6,962 bases of DNA from DATEZO01 sp035255485 (lineage in GTDB: Bacteria > Pseudomonadota > Gammaproteobacteria > Burkholderiales > Burkholderiaceae_D): the NCBI GenBank assembly GCA_035255485.1, contig DATEZO010000286.1, positions 1-6,962 of the forward strand, in the 5' to 3' direction. Shown here in pieces: positions 1 to 4,748 of this stretch. Both the position numbers and the translations under genes were made by a program. Position 1 is the first letter of the stretch. Each line of letters begins with the position of its first letter. The notes under the pieces were generated by a model. It was not told the origin of the DNA and did no database searches. It was given only the letters and a program-made list of their open reading frames with translations.

Positions 1-37
1 TGCCGCTAACCAATGTCACTTCGATGGAGGAATAGTC

Positions 38-685
38 ATGAGCGCATCTCTTGCCGGTCTTAACATCCTGCTGGCCGACGACCACGCCATGGTCCGCATG
101 GGCTTTCGCCTGCTGCTGGAAGGCGCCGGCGCCGCCATCGCGGGCGAAGCCGGCAGCGGAGAGGAAGCGTTGCGCCTGTATGCCGAATGCGCACCGGACG
201 TCCTGGTGATGGATGTTTCCATGCCGGGCATCGGCGGCCTGGCGGCGCTCGAGCGTCTGTGCGCTCGCCACCCGGAGGCGCGGGTGCTGATGCTCTCGGC
301 GCATCAGGACGCGGTGATACCGGTGCGCGCCCTCAAGGCTGGCGCCATCGGCTACCTGTGCAAGCGCTGCCTGCCGGAAGAGTTTCTTCAGGCGGTAAAG
401 CAGGTGTCCCAAGGGCGCCGCTATCTCGATCCGGAACTGGCGCAGCAAGTGGCGCTCGCCCAGATTTCCGGCACCGCCCATCCGGCCGATACGCTGACCG
501 AAAAAGAATTTACCGTCTTCCTGCAGCTGGCAAAGGGGCGCACCGTCAATCAGGTTGCACAAGACTTCCATTTAAGCGCGAGCACCGTCGGCACCCACCT
601 CTACCACATCAAGCAAAAGCTCAACGCCGCCAATGCAGCCGAGCTGGCGGTCATCGCCATGCGTTCCGGGCTGATGGAGGCGTAA
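38..685 (+). CDS. LuxR/NarL-family response regulator (GacA/UvrY-like)
   Basis: This 215-residue protein is a cytoplasmic two-component response regulator, expected to be phosphorylated by a sensor kinase and then to bind DNA. An N-terminal receiver domain (about residues 8-125) shows the acidic pair D14-D15, the phospho-acceptor D59 in MDVSMPG, the switch residue S87 and the conserved lysine K109. A C-terminal LuxR-type helix-turn-helix (about 153-212) runs from LTEKEF through LSASTVGTHLYHIKQKLN. The order and length match the family. The helix-turn-helix resembles GacA/UvrY more than NarL, but sequence alone does not give its targets. The start is supported by GGAGG at 26-30, 7 nt before the ATG. 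A TAA at 7-9 could end an upstream gene, perhaps its kinase, but too little is visible to say. The next gene begins 7 nt after the stop. Confidence 0.93.
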   Translation: MSASLAGLNILLADDHAMVRMGFRLLLEGAGAAIAGEAGSGEEALRLYAECAPDVLVMDVSMPGIGGLAALERLCARHPEARVLMLSAHQDAVIPVRALKAGAIGYLCKRCLPEEFLQAVKQVSQGRRYLDPELAQQVALAQISGTAHPADTLTEKEFTVFLQLAKGRTVNQVAQDFHLSASTVGTHLYHIKQKLNAANAAELAVIAMRSGLMEA

Positions 686-692
686 AGGCGAC

Positions 693-1628
693 ATGCACGA
701 GCCGCTATTACCAAGGACGGCACCTTTCCGCACGCACCAGCTGGACGTCGGTGGCGGCCATTCCTTGTACGTGGAAGAATGCGGGCGCGCCGACGGCATG
801 CCGCTGGTTTTCCTGCATGGCGGCCCGGGCAGCGGGTGTTCGCCCGAGCACCGCCGCTTCTTCGATCCGTCCCGCTTTCGCGCCGTGCTGTTCGACCAGC
901 GCGGTAGCGGCCGCAGCGAACCGCTGGGCCGATTGCAGGACAACACCACCGCGCATCTGGTCGCCGACATCGAACGTATCCGCACCTCGCTCGGCATCGA
1001 GCGCTGGATCGTCTTCGGCGGATCGTGGGGCAGCCTACTCGCGCTGGCCTATGCCATCCGGCACCCGGCGCAGGTCGACGGGCTAGTATTGCGCGGGATA
1101 TTTCTCGGGTCGGGTGACGAGCTGCGCCACTACGTGCATGGCGCAAACGGCGCTGCACCGCTGGCATGGCGACACTTTGCACAGGGTATTCCGCCGCATG
1201 AGCGCAGTGATTTGCTGCGCGCCTATACCGCGCGCCTGCTTGCCGGCGACACCGGCGCGACCCGCCGCTGGCTCGATTACGAGCGGGCGCTGATGGGAGA
1301 AGCGCCGCTGGCAGATGCGCCGGATGCACGGCGCATGGCCAAGACTGCCATCCAAGCCCACTATCTGTCCAATGGCTGCTTCACCGATGCGGATACCCTG
1401 CTCGCCGCCTGTGCCGCGCTGCGCCATCTGCCCGTCTGCATCGTGCAAGGCCGGCATGACGCGGTCTGTCCGCCGCACGCCGCGCGACGCCTGCATCGGG
1501 CCTTGCCGCAGGCCGAATTGATCAACGTGGAAAACGGCGGCCATAACGCGCTGGCGTCGGACATGGCAGCGGCGTGTATGGCGGCGCTTGAGCGCTTGGC
1601 AGGACTCGCCGGTACTCGCGTAGATTGA
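693..1628 (+). CDS. pip: Proline iminopeptidase-type alpha/beta hydrolase (peptidase family S33)
   Basis: The 311-residue product matches prolyl aminopeptidases, cytoplasmic enzymes that release N-terminal proline from peptides; the length is near the usual 310-320. The family signatures are all visible: oxyanion-loop HGGPG (42-46), DQRGSGRS (68-75), nucleophile S111 in GGSWGS, catalytic D256 in GRHDAVCPP and catalytic H284 in GGH. R134 and E197 occupy places where characterised enzymes hold the substrate amino end. The place of a second such glutamate, normally in an RIENHYF-like segment, appears to be Q221 (AIQAHYL), so proline specificity is less certain than the fold. There is no signal peptide. 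The ATG is preceded by GGAGG (676-680), which lies inside the end of the response-regulator gene, and by AAAGG closer in. This suggests co-transcription and perhaps translational coupling. It could instead be a general S33 hydrolase. Confidence 0.86.
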   Translation: MHEPLLPRTAPFRTHQLDVGGGHSLYVEECGRADGMPLVFLHGGPGSGCSPEHRRFFDPSRFRAVLFDQRGSGRSEPLGRLQDNTTAHLVADIERIRTSLGIERWIVFGGSWGSLLALAYAIRHPAQVDGLVLRGIFLGSGDELRHYVHGANGAAPLAWRHFAQGIPPHERSDLLRAYTARLLAGDTGATRRWLDYERALMGEAPLADAPDARRMAKTAIQAHYLSNGCFTDADTLLAACAALRHLPVCIVQGRHDAVCPPHAARRLHRALPQAELINVENGGHNALASDMAAACMAALERLAGLAGTRVD

Positions 1629-1890
1629 GAGTAAGCAAAACGGTTTCGCTGCCCCGTTTCAGGGACTGCCTGTATCTGCGCCGGCTGCCTTCCCACCCAA
1701 GAAATTCGCGACCCTACACGCAATAAATAACCAATCCCATGCTCCGCGCAATCTCATCGCACTGCAGACGCTGCACCGCTGGAGACCGATGCGGCGTCCT
1801 GCATTCACCACCCGGGGCCTTATGACCGATAGTGTTGAATGCAATAAAAAGTGATCGTAATGAGCTCATGAAATAAACGAAGAAAGAAAT
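1629..1890. other. Gene-free stretch after the peptidase gene
   Basis: I see no convincing gene here. Just after the peptidase stop there is a weak inverted repeat, AAACGG (1638-1643) and CCGTTT (1654-1659), with a 10-nt loop but no T-run, so it is only a poor terminator candidate. From about 1840 the sequence becomes AT-rich, as expected ahead of a promoter. A minus-strand open frame of 61 codons (1659-1844) has no recognisable protein features. Confidence 0.5.
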
Positions 1891-2076
1891 AGCTTAGTCG
1901 GCCTGCTTCCTGTATATTGAATTCACTGCACTTGCATCAAGTCGTAATCGTTGTCGGCCTCTTTCCTGTCTTGCTCTTCCAAAGAGCCATTCCCGTTTGA
2001 ATTCCTTCAGTTAGATCTCCCTTGGTTTCGGGTGCGTTCCGGGCATCGCCCATTATCTTTTCAACAAGGAAATAAC
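1891..2076 (+). promoter_or_regulatory. Probable long leader of the first cold-shock gene
   Basis: About 186 nt without a gene lie directly before the cold-shock ORF. A TATATT at 1913-1918 is a possible -10 box, although no good -35 box stands at the right distance. If it is used, the leader would be roughly 150 nt, similar in size to the long 5' UTRs known for cspA-type mRNAs. A small hairpin GGGC-ATC-GCCC at 2041-2051 sits 14 nt before the ribosome-binding site AAGGAA (2066-2071). An imperfect direct repeat (1897-1913, 1953-1969) also falls in this stretch. The regulatory role is inferred from family behaviour; no promoter was proven. Confidence 0.4.
1897..1969 (+). repeat. Imperfect 17-bp direct repeat in the csp leader
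   Basis: GTCGGCCTGCTTCCTGT at 1897-1913 recurs as GTCGGCCTCTTTCCTGT at 1953-1969, 15 of 17 bases identical, with starts 56 bp apart. Both copies lie upstream of the cold-shock gene, and the first overlaps the possible -10 box. They could be a duplicated regulator site or a leader RNA element. Chance is unlikely but not excluded. Confidence 0.5.
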
Positions 2077-2286
2077 ATGAGTATTCAAACTGGCACCGTG
2101 AAATGGTTCAATGATTCAAAAGGTTTCGGCTTTATCACGCCGGATGGCGGTGGCGCTGACTTGTTCGCGCACTTCCAGGACATTCAGGCAAACGGCTTCA
2201 AGAGCCTGGCTGAAAATCAGCGCGTCTCGTTTGAGCGCGGCACTAGTCCGAAAGGCGAGAAGGCCAGCAACATTCGTCCCATTTGA
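2077..2286 (+). CDS. cspA: Cold-shock protein, CspA family (first copy)
   Basis: This 69-residue single-domain OB-fold protein is of the cold-shock type, an RNA chaperone that binds single-stranded RNA or DNA and melts structure in mRNA. The nucleic-acid-binding motifs are clear: TGTVKWFND at 5-13, RNP1-like KGFGFI (15-20) and RNP2-like LFAHF (29-33), followed by the typical ending SNIRPI. Length is normal for the family. The ATG at 2077 is chosen because AAGGAA (2066-2071) precedes it by 5 nt and because the protein then starts exactly as its relatives do; an in-frame start at 1951 would add 42 unrelated residues. About 47 of 66 aligned residues match the second copy at 3391. Whether it is cold-induced or constitutive cannot be read from the coding sequence. 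The symbol denotes the family, not proven orthology to E. coli cspA. Confidence 0.96.
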   Translation: MSIQTGTVKWFNDSKGFGFITPDGGGADLFAHFQDIQANGFKSLAENQRVSFERGTSPKGEKASNIRPI

Positions 2287-2385
2287 ATATGGCGGCTGCC
2301 GTGTGCGGACGTAAGAATGATTGATCAGTCATATTCGCAAAGACCCAGCAATGCGGTCTCTACTCACTAGCGCGACACGTTCAAA

Positions 2386-2423
2386 TCGTGAAGGCATCAT
2401 GCAGATAGCATGAGCGCTCACGA
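2386..2423. repeat. Nested inverted repeat (hairpin)
   Basis: The outer arms TCGTGA (2386-2391) and TCACGA (2418-2423) are exact complements. Inside them, CATGC (2398-2402) pairs with GCATG (2408-2412) around the 5-nt loop AGATA. The segments between the two stems are 6 and 5 nt and may partly pair. This gives a compact hairpin of 38 nt. Confidence 0.55.
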
Positions 2424-2455
2424 CCTCTGATCAGGAACACCACGCAGATAGCATG
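2398..2455 (+). repeat. Direct repeat CAYGCAGATAGCATG, two copies
   Basis: CATGCAGATAGCATG at 2398-2412 recurs as CACGCAGATAGCATG at 2441-2455, 14 of 15 bases identical. The first copy is the inner stem-loop of the hairpin at 2386-2423. In the second copy one arm base is changed, which breaks that pair on the plus strand and leaves a G-U pair on the minus strand. Only two copies are present, so this is not an array. Confidence 0.55.
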
Positions 2456-2485
2456 GGTTGCAGTGACGTTGCGATGAGTAGCAAG

Positions 2486-2515
2486 AAAGCTCGCTTCGGC
2501 GGGCTTTTTTTATTT
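2486..2515 (+). terminator. Rho-independent terminator with UUCG loop
   Basis: The stem AGCTCGC (2488-2494) and GCGGGCT (2499-2505) pairs over 7 positions, including one G-U, and is closed by the stable tetraloop TTCG. It is followed directly by a run of T (2505-2511), then ATTT. This is a textbook intrinsic terminator on the plus strand. It ends transcription from the first csp gene, or from a small RNA in the stretch before it. Confidence 0.88.
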
Positions 2516-2563
2516 AGTCACCCCATCTTCGCCACTGCGTCCCTTCCATTGTGCGGAGACACT

Positions 2564-2701
2564 ATGAAAACGCATCATGATGTTGTCTTGCGCCGCTCCG
2601 ATGACCGGGCCGCATACGGGTGTGAGCAGACCGTGGCACGAGCGTTTGGCTTTAAAGGGACGAAACAAGAAACACGTTACTCGACAAGACTGGAGAGTTG
2701 A
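2564..2701 (+). CDS. Small hypothetical protein, 45 aa
   Basis: I do not recognise this protein. The ATG at 2564 has GGAG at 2555-2558, 5 nt upstream, and the frame runs to a TGA at 2699-2701, only 2 nt before the next start codon. The product is short and polar: two adjacent histidines near the start, a central RRSDDR segment, a single cysteine (C20) and many basic residues, with no membrane segment or signal peptide. Favouring a real gene are the ribosome-binding site, the tight spacing to the following gene and the position right after a terminator. Against it are its shortness and the lack of any known domain. The frame also extends upstream to an ATG at 2453, but that start lies before the terminator hairpin and has no good ribosome-binding site. 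Confidence 0.4.
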   Translation: MKTHHDVVLRRSDDRAAYGCEQTVARAFGFKGTKQETRYSTRLES

Positions 2702-2703
2702 AC

Positions 2704-3018
2704 ATGAAAAGAATGGACCTTGGTGACGCCAGCGATGCTGTGTCCAGCATGCAAGTGTTGCGCGAGGAGCTGACCGAAGACTTGGACGATATAGAAAATC
2801 GTATCCACGAGCTTGCACAGTCGCCTTTGGCAACTTCGGATAGTGGCATCAGCGACATGCAGGTTTACTGCATCGCCCGGGCCGCTTTATACAGCGGTCT
2901 TGCCAGTATCAATGAAGTACTGGGATGGGTGCGCTTAATGGCTGAAAAAGATTCCGAAGGCAATATGGCAGAGGTCGTGAAGTCCTTGCCAACGGTAGCG
3001 GTGTTTTCAATTCATTGA
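2704..3018 (+). CDS. Hypothetical acidic protein, 104 aa
   Basis: No known family is recognisable. The product is soluble and acidic, with 18 Asp/Glu against 8 Lys/Arg. Residues about 14-40 (from SSMQVLREELTED through ENRIHELAQ) have the heptad-like pattern of an amphipathic helix or short coiled coil. Residues about 52-80 look like a second helical segment with small and aliphatic residues (IARAALYSGLASINEVLGWV). That arrangement would suit a small helical-hairpin dimer, but this is inference. The ATG at 2704 is preferred because GGAGAG (2692-2697) stands at proper distance; the in-frame TTG at 2698 is too close to it. The gene starts 2 nt after the 45-codon ORF and is followed after 46 nt by the lysine-rich gene, so the three are probably transcribed together. 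Confidence 0.75.
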   Translation: MKRMDLGDASDAVSSMQVLREELTEDLDDIENRIHELAQSPLATSDSGISDMQVYCIARAALYSGLASINEVLGWVRLMAEKDSEGNMAEVVKSLPTVAVFSIH

Positions 3019-3064
3019 GCGTACGAACATAGTTGAACCGTTATAGGACTGAGGAAGCAAAATC

Positions 3065-3178
3065 ATGAGTAAAAGTCAGGATGCTAAAAAAGCGGCGAAG
3101 AAAGAACCCGCGAAGACGCTGAAAGAAAAGAAAGCCGCAAAAAAAGTAAAGAAGGAAGAAAAAATGCGGCAGCAATAA
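3065..3178 (+). CDS. Lysine-rich mini-protein, 37 aa
   Basis: This 37-residue ORF has a very good ribosome-binding site (GAGGAA at 3051-3056, 8 nt before the ATG) and ends at TAA 3176-3178. The product contains 14 lysines, 1 arginine and only 5 acidic residues, net charge about +10, plus 6 alanines. It is built from AKK/KKA/EKK-like units such as DAKKAAKKE and EKKAAKKVKKEEK. The composition resembles the basic tails of histone-H1-like bacterial proteins and suggests a disordered or helical peptide that binds RNA, DNA or ribosomes; no domain shows a function. The strong ribosome-binding site and strict low-complexity composition argue that it is translated. The possibility that it is only an A-rich stretch open by chance is small. 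It lies downstream of the 104-residue gene, in the same direction, and before the second csp gene. Confidence 0.72.
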   Translation: MSKSQDAKKAAKKEPAKTLKEKKAAKKVKKEEKMRQQ

Positions 3179-3390
3179 GCTTTGTCTTTGCATGGGTCTG
3201 GGAGAGCGGCTTTCTCACTTAGATCGTGAGCTTCCTTCGAGCCCCCCTTGAATTGCGACGTGCCGGGAACTTATCGCAGATTTTCTTGCCTATTTGACCA
3301 CCGATGACCGGATGCTTCAGCACATGCTGCTACGTAAAGATCGCCTCGATATTAGGCATAGGTGTCTCACATGGGCAAAGGAAGCTTTTT
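3179..3390 (+). promoter_or_regulatory. Leader region of the second cold-shock gene
   Basis: These 212 nt contain no convincing gene. A hairpin CTCAC (3214-3218) / GTGAG (3226-3230) with a 7-nt loop is followed by CTTCCTT and could be a weak terminator for the small genes. The rest presumably carries the promoter and a longish 5' UTR of the second csp gene, but I could not find a -35/-10 pair worth naming. AAGGAAG at 3378-3384 is the ribosome-binding site of the csp gene. Confidence 0.35.
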
Positions 3391-3594
3391 ATGGCAACAG
3401 GAACAGTGAAGTGGTTTAACGATGCAAAAGGTTTTGGTTTCATTACACCTGACCAGGGCGGTGAAGATTTGTTTGCACATTTTTCAGCGATCAGCGCTTC
3501 GGGATTCAAATCACTGCAGGAAGGCCAGAAAGTTTCTTTTGATGTGACTGATGGGCCGAAAGGGAAGCAGGCGTCTAACATCAAGCCGATATAA
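3391..3594 (+). CDS. cspA: Cold-shock protein, CspA family (second copy)
   Basis: This 67-residue single OB-fold cold-shock protein is a paralogue of the one at 2077. It shows TGTVKWFND (3-11), RNP1-like KGFGFI (13-18), RNP2-like LFAHF (27-31) and the ending SNIKPI, so it should bind single-stranded RNA/DNA as an RNA chaperone. The start at 3391 follows AAGGAAG (3378-3384) by 6 nt and gives the canonical N-terminus MATGTVKWFN; an in-frame ATG at 3304 would add 29 unrelated residues. Codon use is visibly more AT-rich than in the first copy, and the C-terminal third differs most (DVTDGPKGKQ against ERGTSPKGEK). The two genes are therefore old paralogues rather than a fresh duplication. They may divide labour, for instance cold-induced against constitutive or stationary-phase expression, but nothing here shows which is which. 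Confidence 0.96.
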   Translation: MATGTVKWFNDAKGFGFITPDQGGEDLFAHFSAISASGFKSLQEGQKVSFDVTDGPKGKQASNIKPI

Positions 3595-3640
3595 ACCTGC
3601 TTAAACCCGCCTCAACAGAAGCCGAGTTTCGCTTATCGTC

Positions 3641-3672
3641 CCCGCTGTACATTAAATGACGCGGGCTTTCTT
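3641..3672 (+). terminator. Possible intrinsic terminator of the second csp gene
   Basis: CCCGC (3641-3645) pairs with GCGGG (3661-3665). Inner pairs GT/AC and CAT/ATG extend the stem across two single-base bulges to a 3-nt loop. The 3' side is CTTTCTT, a weak U-tract. It sits about 47 nt after the csp stop and between converging genes, which fits a terminator. The bulges and interrupted T-run keep the call tentative. Confidence 0.45.
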
Positions 3673-3724
3673 AAGAATAATTCGAGTCCGTTTCAAAGGG
3701 CATTGAATTCGAGCATGCAGTAAA

Positions 3725-4042
3725 TCATCTTTGCATATATGTGCGCCCGGGCACCCTCGTTACCAATTGGGTAATCGCACGGTGCAGCCGGTCCTCCACT
3801 CGCTCCTTTCGTGACCCGTTACCTGAGGTCGTCAGATCCCGATCAGAGAAGTACAGACGTACCGTATTTGTCGTGGTGTTGATATCCAGCCGGTGTGCAT
3901 ACTCGTGCGAAAGGTCCGCTCCCATATCCCATACGCAGTGAGAAACCGCCACACCTAGCTCGGCACCAACAGCGACTGCCTTTGCGGATATGGCTTCTGC
4001 ACCCGCCAAGCGGTCAATGCCCATGCTGCTAGCTTTGTTCAT
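3725..4042 (-). CDS. Hypothetical protein, 105 aa, downstream of the IF-1 gene
   Basis: I do not recognise a family. The start at 4042 is supported by GAGG on the minus strand (4050-4053), 7 nt before the ATG. The N-terminal half (about 10-50) is rich in alanine and small residues, likely helical, and contains SHCVWDMGADLSHEYAHRLD with one cysteine and several histidines. The middle (about 52-70, INTTTNTVRLYFSDRDL) looks like beta strands, and the C-terminal part (about 77-97) is a charged, probably helical segment. The protein is soluble, with no signal peptide or membrane segment. It follows the IF-1 gene by 16 nt in the same direction, so the two likely share a transcript. It could be a small regulatory protein, but no function can be assigned. 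It converges on the second csp gene. Confidence 0.68.
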   Translation of the reverse strand: MNKASSMGIDRLAGAEAISAKAVAVGAELGVAVSHCVWDMGADLSHEYAHRLDINTTTNTVRLYFSDRDLTTSGNGSRKERVEDRLHRAITQLVTRVPGRTYMQR

Positions 4043-4058
4043 GTCCTGGCCTCGTTGT

Positions 4059-4319
4059 TTAGCGCCGACGCTGATATCCGGCAGAAGCCGGGCCGCGCTT
4101 TTCGATATGGCGAAATGTAATTCGTCCCTTGCTTAAGTCGTACGGAGACAGCTCGAGCGTCACCTTATCGCCTGCAAGGATACGGATACGGTGCATCCGC
4201 ATTTTCCCTGATGTGTAAGCAACAAGCTGATGCCCATTTTCAAGATTTACGCGAAAGCGAGCGTCCGGGAGGACTTCTGCGACAAGGCCGTTCATTTCAA
4301 GAAGTTCTTCTTTAGACAT
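4059..4319 (-). CDS. infA: Translation initiation factor IF-1, extended paralogue
   Basis: The product is an 86-residue IF-1, the OB-fold factor that binds the ribosomal A-site region of the 30S subunit and cooperates with IF-2 and IF-3 in initiation. The family hallmarks run through residues 1-72: MSKEELLEMNG, RFRVNLENGH, AYTSGKMR, IRILAGDKV and ELSPYDLSKGRITFRH, in the same order as the standard 72-residue protein. A 14-residue tail (73-86, ending in QRRR) follows, with five basic residues. Many betaproteobacteria carry a second infA away from the ribosomal-protein operon. The setting here, among cold-shock genes and not next to rpmJ or rpsM, fits such a second copy. The ATG at 4319 has GGAA on the minus strand (4327-4330), 7 nt upstream. 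The gene for a 105-residue protein follows closely. Cold or stress induction is plausible but not shown by the sequence. Confidence 0.93.
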   Translation of the reverse strand: MSKEELLEMNGLVAEVLPDARFRVNLENGHQLVAYTSGKMRMHRIRILAGDKVTLELSPYDLSKGRITFRHIEKRGPASAGYQRRR

Positions 4320-4748
4320 AAGTTATTTCCATTTAGAAGGCTGCAGTTGGCAAAGCAACGAGCTACAAGCCGTACATTGCGGAATCAGCTTGTTTTTGTG
4401 ATCCGTGGGGACTCGGCCGTACTACGGACAAGCCGGTTGTGCGCTCTCATCGCCTGCCCCGCCTTCGGGATAGATAGAAATAAAGAGAGCGTTGAAGGGA
4501 CGCGCTAGCACGGTCCCTTATTGAACATCGACAAGCAAGCGATTCCGGTGGGGCCTCACCCATCGCAACGGGATCGACCGCTTGCGCTTTAAATTTGGGA
4601 ATACCTGGAATTACAGGGCAGTGCTGATTGCGGAATTTTTTCTGTCTCAGCTCGTCATGCGTTTGGACAAGCTAAAAGCCGGTACGTTCCACGAGCCTAA
4701 CAGGGGACGATCGATCTTGTCGTACTACAGACAGTCTCTGACAGGGTC
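4320..4748. other. Gene-free stretch upstream of infA, rich in inverted repeats
   Basis: These 429 nt lie between the end of the GGDEF-EAL gene and the start of infA, both on the minus strand. No convincing gene is present; an open frame on the plus strand from 4230 to 4508 mostly overlaps infA and has no protein character. A short palindrome CCGTA-C-TACGG (4417-4427) could be an operator. The stretch from 4441 to 4585 holds successive hairpins, described separately. No clean terminator with a T-run was found for the GGDEF-EAL gene, and no convincing promoter for infA. Confidence 0.5.
4441..4585. repeat. Run of three inverted repeats
   Basis: First, CGCTCTC (4442-4448) pairs with GAGAGCG (4485-4491) and encloses a small stem CCCG/CGGG (4458-4469). 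Second, AAGGGAC (4495-4501) pairs exactly with GTCCCTT (4513-4519) across 11 nt. Third, GCGAT (4539-4543) pairs with ATCGC (4562-4566) around an inner GGTG/CACC stem (4547-4560). A competing pairing of GCAAGCG (4535-4541) with CGCTTGC (4579-4585) is also possible. Palindromes read the same on both strands, so direction is not certain; the neighbouring genes suggest minus-strand transcription. Confidence 0.6.

Larger units (their letters stand above)
2287..2485. other. Structured non-coding stretch between csp gene and terminator
   Basis: About 200 nt without a convincing ORF separate the csp stop codon from the strong terminator. It contains a near-palindrome TGATTGATCAGTCA (2318-2331), a nested hairpin (2386-2423) and a repeated 15-mer. 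If transcription runs from the csp gene to the terminator, this would be an unusually long, folded 3' UTR. Alternatively it could hold an independent small RNA. I found no clear promoter inside it. Confidence 0.45.

Noticed and set aside
187..1086. Long open frame across the response-regulator and peptidase genes
   Set aside because: It is a frame-shifted reading of two well-identified genes in GC-rich DNA, with Arg/Gly/Ala-rich composition and no domain.
601..1329. Minus-strand open frame opposite the peptidase gene
   Set aside because: It is antisense to a gene with intact catalytic motifs; the product is arginine/alanine-rich and without features.
1659..1844. Minus-strand ORF of 61 codons after the peptidase gene
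   Set aside because: No good ribosome-binding site and no recognisable protein character; left as gene-free.
1951..2076. N-terminal extension of the first cold-shock protein by 42 residues
   Set aside because: The extra residues resemble no Csp, whereas the ATG at 2077 has AAGGAA in front and gives the normal family length. The stretch is better read as a leader.
2398..2455. Possible start of a CRISPR array
   Set aside because: Only two 15-bp copies, too short and without further repeats or cas genes.
3304..3390. Upstream ATG adding 29 residues to the second cold-shock protein
   Set aside because: AAGGAAG directly before 3391 and the canonical start MATGTVKWFN decide for the shorter form.
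4491..4525. attC-like look of the GTT...AAC bounded perfect inverted repeat
   Set aside because: Outer GTT and AAC and a palindrome are present, but the core consensus is not met, the size is too small and there is no integrase or cassette structure.
4376..4636. ATTGCGGAAT present twice (4376-4385 and 4627-4636)
   Set aside because: A 10-bp match 251 bp apart without extension is within chance for a window of this size.
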